DNA of 64,000 bases from Pocillopora verrucosa (Eukaryota; Cnidaria; Anthozoa; Scleractinia; Pocilloporidae): contig NC_089320.1 in assembly GCF_036669915.1 (NCBI RefSeq), positions 17,377,839 to 17,441,838 of the forward strand, written 5' to 3'. A model generated the notes under the pieces. That model made no database searches. It had not been told where the DNA came from and worked only from the letters and a program-made list of their open reading frames with translations. Of the stretch, positions 36,701 through 50,113 are shown in pieces. Numbering within the stretch: position 1 is the first letter of the stretch; the number at the start of each line of letters is the position of its first letter. A program made the position numbers and the translations under genes.

Positions 36701-39700
36701 TCGAATGGCTTTCTAGCTCAACGAGTCTTTGACAAAGTGATATTTTACTTAAATTCACTCTCTTCTCAACAAGTTTCTGTTCAAAAGCTGAGCGCAGGTG
36801 CTTAACAGGTTGTTTTGTTTTTCTAAGACGGTTTGATCTTCAGCCTGAGAGAACTCACTGCTGCGAAGTATATTGAGCCAGTTTGAATTATTAATGTCAT
36901 GTTGACTCCCTGCCGATAATTCTGTGAAAACTGTTACTTTAATTATCGCCTCTTGAAAGTGATTATCGCCAGCTTTAGTGCTTTGTTTTTCAAAGGCTGA
37001 TTTCTGATAAACGAACGAAAAGAATCCATTTAACGCGACTTAAGTGGTGTGCGAGAGCACTGAAGGTTTTCTTTTTATCAGTTATCTGTTTCGATTAAAC
37101 ATCATGCGTATTTCTAAAAATGTAATTTATTAAGGATGCATTGAATCAAAATTGCTGATATAGCGAGATTTTTTTTCGCCAGAAGTGGGTGACTTCAGTT
37201 AGAAAATGTTTCAGTTGTCTGAAAGTCCTTAATCGAAGTTAGCAAGATAGTCAGGAAGATGATGTCGTTTTAACGTTTCCATAGAAGTTTGTCTTGAACA
37301 ATGTGCCATAAGTCAGAGAAGTTTGAATAAAATAACAAAAAGGAAAAAGGAGACTACACAAAAAACTTGTTTTCTTCAGTCGCAACAAAGAACTCCTTTA
37401 AGGAAAAACTAAGATTTCAGCACCAGAAACGCTTGTTAAATTAAGTACGCGTAGTCAAACAACTAAACCTGATTGAATTCAAATTGGTAATGGATTTTTA
37501 ATGGGTAAAAACTTTGTATAGTATATGTACTATTGATCTCCTGATAGCGGAGCCTGAAAACCTTGATTAGATTAATTATTTAAGGGACAGATGAAATCAA
37601 AATACTTTCCGTTTTCTGTCCAACAATAGCTAAATTAGTTCCATCGAGTTCCTCGAAGTGTGCAGATACTTTTCATCCCTGTTGATATCTTAATTGAAAC
37701 TCGGTGGGTCGAAACTCGATAGATCAATACCAAGGGGTATTTTTGTCCTCTTCGACTTTTCATTGGAAGCGTCAATTTAATTTGACGCCTACTAAAAGTG
37801 ATAATGAAATTTTCACGTTTGCAAGTTGAGTATGTCGTTAACACATTGTCAAGTAAGGATGGAGAGAAAGTCTTTTTTTTCCCTCTTAACAGCTAATTGA
37901 TAGAAATTCATACCAAAAGTTATTCATCATTTTCTATTAGAAGACACCTCGATTGCTGTCAGCGCAAACACTTTTCATAAATACTAAAGCCCGAAAAACA
38001 GGCAAACCCGACGTAAATCAGTATTTTCGCAGAAAAGAGCTGACTGAATTAGTGCGTGAACCCCATTCTTGAACAGATCTACCCAACAATCGTATTGGGG
38101 AGTATTGTGAGCCAAACTTTATGAACACTCTTTCGTCTACTTCTTTACTTTCATCGCTTCTTAACTTTTTGATCTGTTCTGTTAGCCACGAGCCTAAACG
38201 TTCACTCATCAAGAAACGACGTGTCCAAGCTAAATTGCCTCCCGACCTTTCTGAGCCGTTTTTTCCATGATCTAATAAATATTTCTGTCTCGCCGCAATT
38301 TGAATTATCTCCCTTTAAGCAACGGAATTTCGCAGATCCTCGCCGTGGGAGTCTCACCGATGAAACTTAGAAACCAAAACAAAGAAAACCTCGATTAAAA
38401 TTCAATGTCTGAAGTAACTCGCATAGCTCTTGTATGTATACGACTGTTGCTATGAAAGATAATTCAGGAACAGCTCGTGGCATGACTATTTTCTTTGAAA
38501 ACGTTCTTGACGTAAGAACTGAGACTTCTCTCAGAGAAGAAATAAGAAGAAAAAGTAGATTTCTTAGAGACAATTTAAATGCTAATTACAGACTTGACCA
38601 AGTCTAGAAAACAAAACTCTCGGAACCAACGAAATGTCTTCACATAGCGAATTGCTACATGAGGGACGAAAGATAACAACGATATCTTCACGCTGAGACC
38701 TTATCGATTCCTTCGTCTCTTGACTGAAAACGTGAAAACGAGCAAAACGTTCCGCTGTCCTCACCAGGGGTCTACTCTCCTTGAGCAAAATGCTTAGATC
38801 AGCATTTGGGTGTATTCCGGAATTCTAACTTAAAAAAAGAGGGATATTATATCCGAGGAGTTAAGTAGACCCGGCCGATCAAAAACGATCTCAGCTAACG
38901 TTGTTGCTTTACTTCTCCGCAAAACGCTCTTTTCCCCTCATATGATAGTTATCTTTGATTTGGGTGTCTCAGGCATTGAGAAACAAAGCAGGCAATCCTC
39001 ACGAAAATTGTTACAACGTTGCAATTTTGATGAAATATGATTTTAAACCTATAAACAAAAAATCCTTATTTTGGTCGAGCGATTGCTTCGCCATGAGTAA
39101 ATTGTTTCTTGATAACCTGTATATTTGTTGAGCTCTGCGTTAGCGCGTGGCAATTTAGAAAGGTGCAAAATATTTAAGATTAACTTCATGTAATCTTATG
39201 TGAACTTAGACTCATCCAGAGCTTGTTTCAGTTTTCATTAAAAACCAACAAACGTAAGCCGACATGTTTAAAATCGATTTAAATACTATAGACACGTTCT
39301 ACGCTAAATATGAACCAATAAAATTCGATAAAACTTCGAGGGTTCGGAAATAGTTTCTGGTTTTAATTTTTATAAAATCAGAAATAACAAGATGAATAAA
39401 AGTTAATTCCTGGTGTTTTGCCTCGAAGAAAAAAAACAGTCCTCTGAAATCTTCATTAAGACATCTCGATCGAATACCCTTTTGCAAAAAAACGCTTTCC
39501 TTTTCGGCTATATCAAACGTTCATTGACCGAACGCAGTGAATGTCCATCGTGATAAAGAAAAGGATTTCCTATATTTTAAATAAGTTTAAACGCTTGGAA
39601 CGTATTTATGGCTTCTAAACTCATGTGGTGTGCTTGGGCCCATTTTTGAACCGAATCAGTTTTCTTTTTCTCGACGGCTCTTAAAAGCAATTGAAAATCC

Positions 39701-41819
39701 GCGCAGAAGCCTTCATTTCATCCTAAGCTTTTGTTGAGCGGAAAAGCTCAGAAGTTGAAAAGCGTGCAATTTTCCTGTGGCTTTCTGGCGTTAATTACAC
39801 GTTCTTTTACGATTTTTCCAACTAATGAACTTATTGTAACTCATTGATGTTGTCCTTCCTGTCGAAAGGAAACTGTGCATTTTCCTTTTTTCAAAGAGTG
39901 TAAAGAAATTTAAATTTCATTTCATTCAGTGTCAAAGCTTGGTAAGATTTCCAATTTCCAGGAAAAAAAAGGAAAGGCATACTAACTGCATATGTAAATG
40001 ATTCAAGGATTATTCTAAATCCTGAAACAAATGAGCTATGTGCCCATGGAATCTAGCTTATTTTGTGTCATTAAAAAACTCGCTTAAATTTAGGTTAAAA
40101 GATGTTTTGATTGGATACAAGAGAAAATCGATTCATGACCTTTTTTGAAATCTATTTCCCAACTTTTTAAGGTTAAAGAATTATTTTACACGTCTGTCTA
40201 TGGACCAAATTCCCGACGAATCTCAAAGACCGCGGTATTTAATACTTAAAAAAGGGAAGGAAAACTTTCTTGCGTCGTTTCGCTCGAGGGATATTTTTCA
40301 ATTTATTTCATAAAGTTTTTTTAAAACATCCACTGCCATGAAAATTAAAGTGAAGAAGAGGTTAAGAAACTGATTTTTCCATTGCCAAACGTTTTTTCAT
40401 TGCTAAAAACAAAACGGTATTTATATCTGGAATTAAAAGGAACCGCCTGCAAAATGACTTTTAAATGACTTCTACTTCAAGACTATGACAACTGTGCCTC
40501 AAGTTAAAAGTTTGGCTCGAAAATCAATCACTAATTCTTTACGTTCAATAGAGAAAAAAGGTATTTTAGCGTAATTTTATTATAATGCTCCGTTTAGCTC
40601 TACGCTTGCGGACAAAGGGAAGACCATCCATTTACAAAGTAATGCTTTGGCGAAATTGATTTTATCTGAAAGAGACTGAAAACAAAAGAGAACCGCAGAG
40701 TTCGCTTCGAATTCTACTCTGTAATTATTATTTTTTTTCGGCTCAACTGCTTTGAAAGATCGAGGAAAAAAATGAGAGTGTTTCAATTTATCCTTCTCAA
40801 GATCCGGTTTGGAAAGTGCTTATTTCATAAAACAACCCATGCATTTAATGAGTAATGTGCTTGAAATTAGAATGTTATCGTTATAAACCGAAATAATTCG
40901 AGGAAGGTTGGTTCTTCAAGGTCTGCGCGGTATCGTATTCAGGCCTCCATTCTTTACGCGAACTGAAAGTCAACCAGATTAAATAACGAGATCTTGGAGA
41001 ATGCGATTAACGATTAAACGATCGACCTTGCTTGTTTTAGAGGGTGTTAATAGGAGAAATGTAAATATACGTATTTAAGGACCATGTTAAATTTAGTTGA
41101 AATCCGAAGTTCGTATGTACCTTATTAATAAATAAAGCTAACAATGCCGGCAAGTGAGGTGATATCGCTTGCGAGGAACTCAAAGTGAACGCATCCACCC
41201 TAATGTCCGTTCGTGCTTACAGTGCAAGGCTTAAAATAATTTCCCTACGCAACGCCCATAGTAATTAACCGTAAAGAATGAATCTGCTTACCATCTTTGT
41301 TCATGGTGACTTCGAAGCACTTTTTCAAACGGCAGGAACGACACTGGTTTCTATGGATTTTGTCCACGGGGCAGTTTCCCTTCCCGTTTGTCGCTCTGCA
41401 AGTATAGGAACGGTTCCTTCGAATGCTTCTCTTGAAAAATCCACTGCATCCGTCGCATGCGTAAATTCCGTAATGCTTTCCCGAGGATCGATCACCGCAC
41501 ACTTTGCAGGGAATATCTAACAGACGTCCTTGAAGGATCAAATGAAAATCGAAAGTGAATAAAGAAATGTTTCCGCTGAAAAGTTAGGGAACCAAGTCTT
41601 AGACACAAAACACTGCAAGGAAGGCGCCGAAAACTTCTTCTCCAAGAAAAAAGAAAGCGAATATAATTTACCGTTAGGTTTCGATTTGTCGTTCTTGTCA
41701 ATTTCCATGTCTTCTAGATGAGGATCAGTATTCATGCCGAGTGTAAATGTCGTGTCGTTGTTCTTGGTCCACATCCGATTTGCTTGGCTAGTTGACGACG
41801 TTTTAGAAGAATTGTGCAC
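33727..41819 (-). CDS. NR2E1: NR2E (tailless/TLX-type) orphan nuclear receptor, complete
   Basis: Five minus-strand exons: 41819-41672, 41528-41292, 35340-34985, 34402-34156 and 33968-33727. Phases agree throughout, giving 409 residues (human TLX 385). Exon 2 encodes the DNA-binding domain: [15 protein letters not shown]-box [11 protein letters not shown], second finger CRSCRLKKC. Eight residues separate the first two Cys of finger 2, against five in most receptors. Exon 3 resumes with [17 protein letters not shown], the NR2E carboxy-terminal extension. Ligand-binding segments include [15 protein letters not shown], a Leu-rich [12 protein letters not shown] and the C-terminal [11 protein letters not shown]. 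Members repress transcription of neural and eye developmental genes, usually binding AAGTCA half-sites. Assignment to NR2E1 over NR2E3 is favoured by the CDGCS P-box, but cnidarian NR2E genes may precede that split. Confidence 0.93.
35341..41291 (-). other. Large intron 2 of the NR2E gene
   Basis: Nearly 6 kb lies between the DNA-binding domain exon and the first ligand-binding domain exon. Apart from the AAAAG microsatellite near its 3' end I see no coding exon, known repeat or RNA gene. The short open frames inside have no recognisable content. Confidence 0.7.
35614..35692. repeat. (AAAAG)n microsatellite in NR2E intron 2
   Basis: About twelve uninterrupted AAAAG units, preceded by an impure A/G run, lie about 275 bp upstream of the exon 3 acceptor in the transcribed sense. 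In the pre-mRNA this reads as a long (CUUUU)n pyrimidine tract. Confidence 0.9.
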
Positions 41820-44800
41820 CTTTCTGCGAGAGGCCAGATTAATAGCAAATGTCAGAAAGCTTTAGTTGAAGCGCGTCTCTGATTGGCCGAGGGCAGCCCA
41901 TTACTGTTTCATTTTATATTTCTCACGAAACAACAAACACTGTGTTGATTGTGCCTGATTCGTGGAGAAATTCACGCCCATTGTAAGTCGGTGTTTGGGG
42001 AGATGCGTGGAATACCTCCGGGAAATAAACAGACATTATTCATTTTTTAAAACTACATGAACTATTCGACATCAGAGAAGCGATATCGACACAATCTGAA
42101 CGTCGCTGACTTAGGAAAGTTACATTTCGCGCACAAAACCCTATGCACTTAACTTTGACGTGACTTTCATAACACTGTTTGATGCGTTGTTATATAAAAT
42201 ATTTAGCGGACGAATACAAACTGAATTATTTAGAAAAACGTCACCCTAAAATATCAATTTTTCAATCATTTGAAAGTATTTAATCAGCGATAACAACCAG
42301 CCAGACTGGCATAACTTATTTTTTCTCCTCCTTGTTTTTTCAAGGTTGTGGTGGGGAAATTTTTTTTTGGAGAATTAGCGAATGACAATTAACTTGACTC
42401 TTGGACGAAGCGGCGCTAAAAAGCAGTTCAGATTTGAAAGAAAATAACCGGCTTTCCAAACTTAAAAAGAATGAAGCCATTTCAAAGGGTTGTGCCGGAC
42501 ACTTAGCTTAGTTCAACAAGCCAATCACATTCGAAGCTTGGTTGTGACTGACACGTGGGTTTTCAAAGAATATGAAATAGGAGTTTGTTGGTTGCCGATT
42601 AATGGCTTTTTATTCTTTCTCTTTTTCGCCATTCCACCCAGCTGTCAATAAAACAAGAATCGTTAGATGTCACCTGTCTTTATCACCGCTGGCCACCTGG
42701 CTATAGAATTATAATTATAGTAGGAAAAAAGAAAATTTCAAAAGTTTGTTGTTTGAGTCTTCGCTTCTTGCAGCTGAAGTAAGCTCACTCACTGTAGCTC
42801 CGGAACCCATTCAAAGTCGCCTTCTGTCCATTTCAATGTTCTCTCCCGTAGCGCCGATCGACCGTAAAATTTAACTATCTTCCTTCGTTGCTGAATTCGT
42901 TTTATCCTAAATTAAATCGTTTATAGTTTTTCCATTGTTCTGTGTACAGCAATTAGCAATGGCAAATAATTCAGCGCGTGGTTGTAATTATCACTTAAGC
43001 AGACGGAAAGCATACCGAAAAAAGTTGTAAATTAAAGCACAATCATTTGATGTGAATGCACGGAATTAAAACGGATGTTATTCCTCCCTAAAAGTACTTT
43101 AATGTTCCGTTTTTCTGACCCTGAGTTTTCTTCATAGAAGAAGCTGAAAAATCACATGCTCTCACACAAAAGTTGTTTTTCAACTTGTACTTGGGTGATA
43201 TCTGCTTCGCGCCAAGTCAAAATGTGAAACATAAAAGCTGGCGGGTGATAAGTGATTTATTTCATTAGCAGTGAATAGTCTCTGAAGTGCCTTTAGCATT
43301 ATTTTATGTACATTTCACCTTGACTTATCTTGTGTAAATATTTACTGCAATAAAACATCAGGAGAAAGAGACAGCAAATGAAAATATGCCTCAAAAAAAT
43401 ACAAAAGAAGTAAAAAAAAATCATTACCAAAGTGCCTCTTCGCATTCTGATCAAAATTGCCTTTGGCTCGTTTGCAGAATTGGTTTCTGTCCTGCGGTCT
43501 TTTAAGATGATTACTTCGTGTTAATTCTTTTAATCTCTGAACTTAAGCCAAACAGCAAAGAAAGAAAGCAAGATAAAACCGCGAAACACTTGCAAATTGT
43601 TCTGCTGTCGCCCCGTTTTAAAAACGCATGGGGGTAACTGATTCAGTAATATCAAATCAGATGTAAAAACGAAAAGTACGGATACATCCAATCTAGTTTC
43701 GCCTAAAGCCCGGCAGCGGGTATACAGTACGTTCCGTTCCAGCGCTTCATTAATGTCAGTTTTATTACCAAATCGACCTCAGCTATTCAATTACAAGTAA
43801 ATCGGAAGGAACATTACTGGAAAAGTAGACTCCAACAGCCAGGATACCTTTTGGTTGTGTTTTGAATATGTCTATTTTGCTTTTTATCTCATAAAGGGGT
43901 TATGCTAAGCTATGTTGTGGTTTTGGCAAAGAATATTCAATTTGAGAGCTGTTTTTGTCTGAAACGTCTGGAAGGGTTTGCAGAAATAACGTGAGTTCTG
44001 TTTCGCAACCGTTACTAAAAAGTTCCGCTCAGACTCAGGAAAATATTCCTTAAGAAACTACATTGAAATTTCTAAACAATTACCACCGATATTTTTACCC
44101 AAGTTATTATTAATAGTAATAGAACGTTTTGAAGCCAGTTTAAGGTATCACACTGGATTAACGATAGGTCAATAAAATCGAGTCAGTTATTTTTTAAATC
44201 TGACTAAAGTTTGAATCCGAGTCAGGGAGACTTCCCTTTGTTCATTGGTTTTAGAATATCATGGACTTAAATGAAAACTTTCTTTTTTTTTTTATATTTT
44301 TTCACTAACCTGTGAGAGATTTTAGGACACAGAGACTTCTGAGTTCTGGCTCTAAAAGCCAAAGTTAACAGGTGATTGATAAAGAAAATTGATACCGAGA
44401 CCAGTTTCGAAGAGAAAGAAAAAATACTGCTGAAGTATTCCGTATCGCTCCACACTATTAACCCAATTGACAACATTTTCTATTCTGATTAGGGGAACTA
44501 AATGTTCAAATGATTTTGAAAGATTCAATTTAGGCCTTAAAAACCCATTTTCGTACGTTGTAAATTCATCTCCTGAAGGTTGGTGTAAAGTTTTGCCCGA
44601 GGGTATATATTTGGGTGGGACAGTTTTTTTAACGTTGCGCGGATATATCTATATATGTAGCGATGGAACGATAAAACTTAGCACAACCTTACAGAAATAT
44701 TAACCTTTGGATACCAAAAAGCGTAGAGGTACATTTTTTTTTTAATGTTGATGCCTTTTGCAGCAAGAAACACTGAAAGCATGTCGAATCGGGAGGATGT

Positions 44801-45763
44801 ATCGTCTAACGTTTCATTGTTTTGAATTTCCTTTTTCCAGCACTTAACTGAGGAAGTTAACTTTCCAGAATGTTGTTTACATAAATAGAGTGAATAATGT
44901 TTAAATAGCGGTTCTGTGTAATTGCGGTAAATAGCAATAACAAACAGCGAGTAAATCATGCTTTAAATGTTCAGCAAGATGTTTTATCTGCCGTTGATAA
45001 TTTTTGGTCGGTATGTTTTGAAGATTCTTATAAAAGTGCTAATTATGATATATATACTGTTAAAAAATTTTTTCTGCATGATTAGTTACTTCTTCAGGCG
45101 AAAAGAAGCTGAAAAAAAGGAAAAGGATTATTGTTATCTTTTTTCAGTAAAAAAGAGGAATAATATCGCGTTGGTCAGGCCTATTTCTTAATTTGCACCG
45201 CTTTCAATAACACTGCTTTAAGGCTTCCTTTAGCAAAAGTGAAAAAAAAAAAAGAAAAAAAAAAAAAGAAAGAAAAAGGAAATCAATAAAAAAGAAATTA
45301 CAGTTTAGGTTGAGCTATAGTGGAGAAGTTAAGCTGCCGGCATTTCACCGTCAAAATCACTGAATAGCTTTTCTCCTTTCTAACTTGGTTTTAGCTGTGA
45401 AAACTCACTCACAATCTAATGACTGGAAAACGTCTCTCGAAAATAAAAGAATGAGATATTAAAAAAAAATGAAATGGAAAAGGTAATTCTAATGAACATC
45501 GCCTGAAAAGAAAGTCAGTGCCGAACTTTCTAGATGATGAACTCAACTTTAGTGTAGGTAACAGGTCCGTGAGAGTTTTTGAGGCGAAGAGACGAGCGTA
45601 ACCAGAGGTCGCCTCAATTGATGGTTCCACCATCTCTTGCGAATTTGGTATTGAGCGTCTAACTCATACAATCTCTATGATAATTTGTTCATGAGACTCC
45701 TTCTTCTTATTTCTCATTGATAATGGAGTAGCTTTGGGTCTTGGCTGAAAGGCAACTAATAGT

Positions 45764-45889
45764 TTACAAAACGAGACTGTGAAATGCTACACTGAAGACT
45801 CGGTTACAAAACAAGACTGGCGCCGTGAAATGCTACACTGAAGACTCGGTTACAAAACGAGACTGTGAAATGTTACACTGAAGCCTCAG
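45764..45889. repeat. Three-unit tandem repeat (40, 46, 40 bp)
   Basis: Units start at 45764, 45804 and 45850 with TTACAAAAC and share GTGAAATG(C/T)TACACTGAAG. The middle copy carries a six-base insertion (GGCGCC context). Confidence 0.85.
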
Positions 45890-48800
45890 TCATTCAGACT
45901 AACCATTCAGTCCATCTATAATAACTCTAAGAAAGAATCTTAACAGAGGACTTGATCTCCCGTAATAAAGGAAACCTTTGGCCTGAGGCAAGAAGGGGAA
46001 GGAAACTTATGTAACCGCAATACGACAGTGAAATTTTCCAGCGCCTAAATCAATCGACTACACTTATCAGTATAACAAACTCCGATATCTTCCAACGGAT
46101 GTCTCTCAGTCTCAGTGGTGGTCGTTTTCCAAGTTCCTTGTTCCTGTTGTTTAAATTAGTAAAGATCAAATGAGTGAATAAGCTGAAGCAGTATTTTTTT
46201 AATTGATATCACGAAAAGAAGGAGAAATGTAGCATGAATGAAAAATAAGAAACTGGTTGAGAAGAAACGAGGGTATTAGCTCCGTAAAAAGCTCAAATTA
46301 TAAGAAACTTAACAGAAAAATGTCTCATGTAGGCCGAGAGTATTCAAAAAAATATTTCATTGATTACACTACTACATCAGGTGGATGGCGCTCTGTAAAC
46401 CCTTTATAAAGCTGCTGGGATTTCTATGCAAAGGACGAGAAAATCCCTGTCACCATGATGTCCATGTTACCGTGGAAAGTAAGTTTTATCAATCGAATCA
46501 GAGATTTAGTTCAGCCGGTCACTTCACCTGGCTAAGCGTTTTCTTTATCCGTTACTGAGTAACAAGGGGATTTTAAATTTTTTAGTTTTTAAGCATTTCT
46601 CCCCAAAATTCGATCACCAACTTAATAGCCCTCTAATTTAATAACATCATACGATACCGCATGGAAACATCGGCGTAGAAACTCTCTTGCGTATGTTTCT
46701 ACCTAACCTTTTGCGACGGACAAAACAGTATTTGTGTCTCCTGAATCCTGTTCTCTTTATCGCATCCATAATTGTGCAACTTTCATTAAGTACAAAATGT
46801 TCATAATAGATTACATATGTTTATCTACAATACGAGTAACTTTTCTCGGTTGAGGGAGGATAAAAATTGTTTATCATATTTACCTCTTAGCCTTTTATCA
46901 CCTTGTTTTCAAAGATATTCACCAACAAATTTTTCTCTTTAATTGAGGGTTGAAAAATGGTGATCTACCGTGGGATTTTTCCCACAATTGTGACCTTAAA
47001 TTTCGCTGGATAGTTAAACTAAAGTGTGCTATTCCCAGCTAACGCCTGTGCAATTTTATTGCAATCCGGTGAACAAGAGCTTCGCCACAAAGCAGGTAAC
47101 TATATCAGTTTTTAGACCTTCTGTTATAAGAATCAACTTTACTCACCCAATTTTCCTCTACACCCATCTGATAGCGTTTCACAAGTTGGTTATCGTAAAT
47201 CTGAAAATCAAGGATTGTTCAAATTCATTATTTTGTAAATACTTGGAATCTTAGATTGTTTAATTATTCGAGGGTTTGATCCACCTGCGAAGATTTAATT
47301 CGAAATCATTTAAGTCACACCGGTTTGTGCTTATAATTGCTTTCTTTCTCTCATTTTTACATTCAGTTCTTGTTGTGCGATCTTCCACCAGTAAATTGTC
47401 TCTCTATAAAAATTATTTACCTGTTCTTAAAGAGGCGGCAAATTTCTCTGGCAAGATGAGGGGTTAAACTTTTCTCTCGTTCCACAGAACACTTTGGCGA
47501 AGCAGCTTCAAGTTTAGTTCTAACAGTGACTCTTGCGTCCTCTCACACGGCACAATTTGTATTTCCAATCGTCTTGATTCCCCAAGAGAACCATGGTATG
47601 CACACAAAAGGGAGAGATGAGATTATAAAGAAGTACAGGGGGTAACAAAATAAAAAATGAAAAAGAAGTGTATATGAAGATAGAAGATGTGAACGAAAGG
47701 CCGATGTAGACGCGAAGGGGATTGCGATGCTGAAAGGTGCCAGTTAAGGAGAAAGCATTGTTATTCCGTATGGATGCAAGGGGAGGGCGAAGAAGAGATA
47801 CAAATGAAAGGTAACTATCGAGAAAGTTGAGGAGATGCAGAAGAGACAATTTGATGGGGTAAATTAAATGTAACTTACTTTTAATGGGGAGTAATCAGAT
47901 CAGAAAGGTGTATTAAGATTTGACGCAAGGCACACCGTGCACAGACCTCACTACATGTCGATTGTCTTTAAAGGTTTTTGGAAAGAGCCTCAAATAACGG
48001 GTATCAAGCGCAGACAGTAATGCACTTCGAACTTAAACATCCTTGTGACTCGAACTTCTCCTCTGAGTCATTGCCCACCCACCATGATGATCAAATGCCT
48101 CGAACTTCCCCCATCCTAAATCTCTTTTGTTTCTTCGACACTTTCAAGGTAGCGAGGTTTTATTGCGATCAATATTCTTCCGCCTTCCCTGGATTTACTT
48201 TTGCTTTTTTCACATCTCCAAATATCACTCGCTTTATTGATGCACTTTTTAATAAGTAGCTGAAATTCTGCAAACAAAAGGCCGACCAACGCAAACTGAT
48301 GTTTGTTTTAGAGGAACACAATTTGAAAGAATTTCATATCAGTCACTTCCCTTGAAGTACATCTTTCCCTCAATTACTTTCTGCTACCTCGAATTACCTG
48401 TTTGTCATACCATTGATTACCCTTCTTCGCCGGATTTTCTCTTCTTCAATAACATCTCTAATATTACCCACTCTACTGATGCGTTTCTTTTTTCAAGAAA
48501 TTTATTAAGTTTCTGCAAACAAATATGGCTGTGTAATGCAAGCTGTTGTTTTTAATTAACCATATTTTGATAAATAACCTGTGCAAGCCGTCAGCTTTAA
48601 TTTCCTCTTGACAAAGAAAGACGGGGATATATTTTTTTCATGTCTCGCTTCAAATATTTTTTGTCGCAATTCCTAATAATTCGATTCGCTGCTCTAAACG
48701 TCTGTTTAACACTCTGTTATAAACATCTCTCTTCATAAATTGAACATTTTCAAATAAATAGCCCGTTAAAAAAGAGGATGTTTGAATTATTGCTTCCTAT

Positions 48801-49069
48801 ACATCATGGCCCTTAAATCAGTTTTAAAACTGAGATTTCTTATGATAATTTTTCTCTGAAAATTGGTGCTTTTAAAAACGAAATATCTACTTGTCAAAAT
48901 GTCTCGTTGTGCATTAGATTTTTTTTAACGACTATTTCTCTGTTTCATGGTTTTTAGCAAATCTAGGGCTGATAACTTTCCAATCCACAATCAAATGAAG
49001 TTCACTCAGATTTTGCTAGGATCATTATTCTAAATTTAAACCAAGAATATTATTACTACCGAAGCTAAC

Positions 49070-49600
49070 GACAACGCAACTCCTACTACTACAGCGACTA
49101 TATCGTTCATACAGGGCATATCCGAGAACATCTCGCGCATCTTACAACCTTTCAATATCCGCGTCGCTCACAAACCCATTACCACACTACATCAGTTACT
49201 GACTAACGTCAAAGACAAAGACGAACCGAGGAACAGACAGGAAGCAGTTTATAAGATCAATTGCTCCGACTGCCACGCCTCCTACATCGGTGAGACTGGC
49301 AGGAACCTCACACCCTAAACTGACTGAACACAAGCTAGCAACGAGGAAAGGCGATGTCAACAATCACACTGCTGAACATCACCGACTTACGAACCACAAT
49401 ATTGACTGGGACTCTCCGCAATGCCTAACCTACGGCACCAACTGCTTTTAACGACTGACTCTTGAAAGCTGGTTTACCAACTTAGAGAACAGCCTCCCCT
49501 CATCAGGTATCAATCACTACCGGCACCATACAAACGACTCATTCACGACATGTTAAAACATTACAAACGAACCGAACAGAACGACCTAACTTTCTAAGGG
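49070..49600 (+). mobile_element. Decayed Penelope-like retroelement, GIY-YIG endonuclease end
   Basis: The plus strand encodes a frame containing YKINCSDCHASYIGETGR, which fits the Cys-x-x-Cys linker and the GIY-YIG nuclease start of Penelope-like elements. It then breaks at a TAA near 49316. Further conserved pieces (LTEHKLATRKGD, NNHTAEHH, NIDWDS) follow in a shifted frame, and later stops interrupt the rest. The reverse transcriptase part is not visible upstream, so the copy is 5'-truncated and dead. Confidence 0.75.
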
Positions 49601-49733
49601 ATCAAGACTGACCAATCACGACCGACCTACGCCACTTGAGTCTTGCAGGCAATAACATTGCGGCAAAACTGACCAATCAGTTTGTACAAGCCGGAATTAG
49701 AACATTTGACTGACAACAACTATGTGTTTGACT

Positions 49734-49840
49734 CTGATGATGACTTCCGCTCATGTTTTCGAAACGTTAGTCACCACTACCGATAACAATTCTTCTCAGG
49801 ACTACACTCACCCGGACGATCAGACCATACTATAACAAGA
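49734..49840 (+). ncRNA. Hammerhead-like motif and 3' end of the Penelope-like element
   Basis: CTGATGA at 49734-49740 and GAAAC at 49761-49765, followed by GTTAGTC, are the conserved hammerhead core pieces in the right order. The stem II part between them pairs poorly (TGA/TCA only), so activity is unlikely. The downstream GACTACACTCACCCGGACGA block looks like the element's conserved tail. Confidence 0.35.
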
Positions 49841-50025
49841 ATAATTAATAAGAAATAGGCTTTGTCTGTTTTGCGTACGTCCAGGATACGATCTTGAACT
49901 TTCAACTGAATCATCGCTTATTTTCGCCAATAATCTAGTGTTTATTTATGATACTATGCACATTTCATTTCAATTGCTGACGTATATGTTATTAACATTG
50001 GATAATGTTATGTATTGGTCCGATA

Positions 50026-50113
50026 ACGCTTAAAAACCGTTAAAAACCCTTAAAACCTGTTAAAAACGCTTAAAACCCGTTAAAAACGCTTAAAACCCGT
50101 GTAAAACCCTTAC
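50026..50113. repeat. Minisatellite with about 10-bp units
   Basis: Eight or nine consecutive units of the form (C/A)(G/C)(T/C)TAAAA(A/C)C(C/G), mostly CGTTAAAAAC and GCTTAAAACC alternating, making a 20-bp higher-order period. Confidence 0.85.

Noticed and set aside
41278..41520. Plus-strand 80-codon frame
   Set aside because: It is antisense to the nuclear receptor DNA-binding domain exon.
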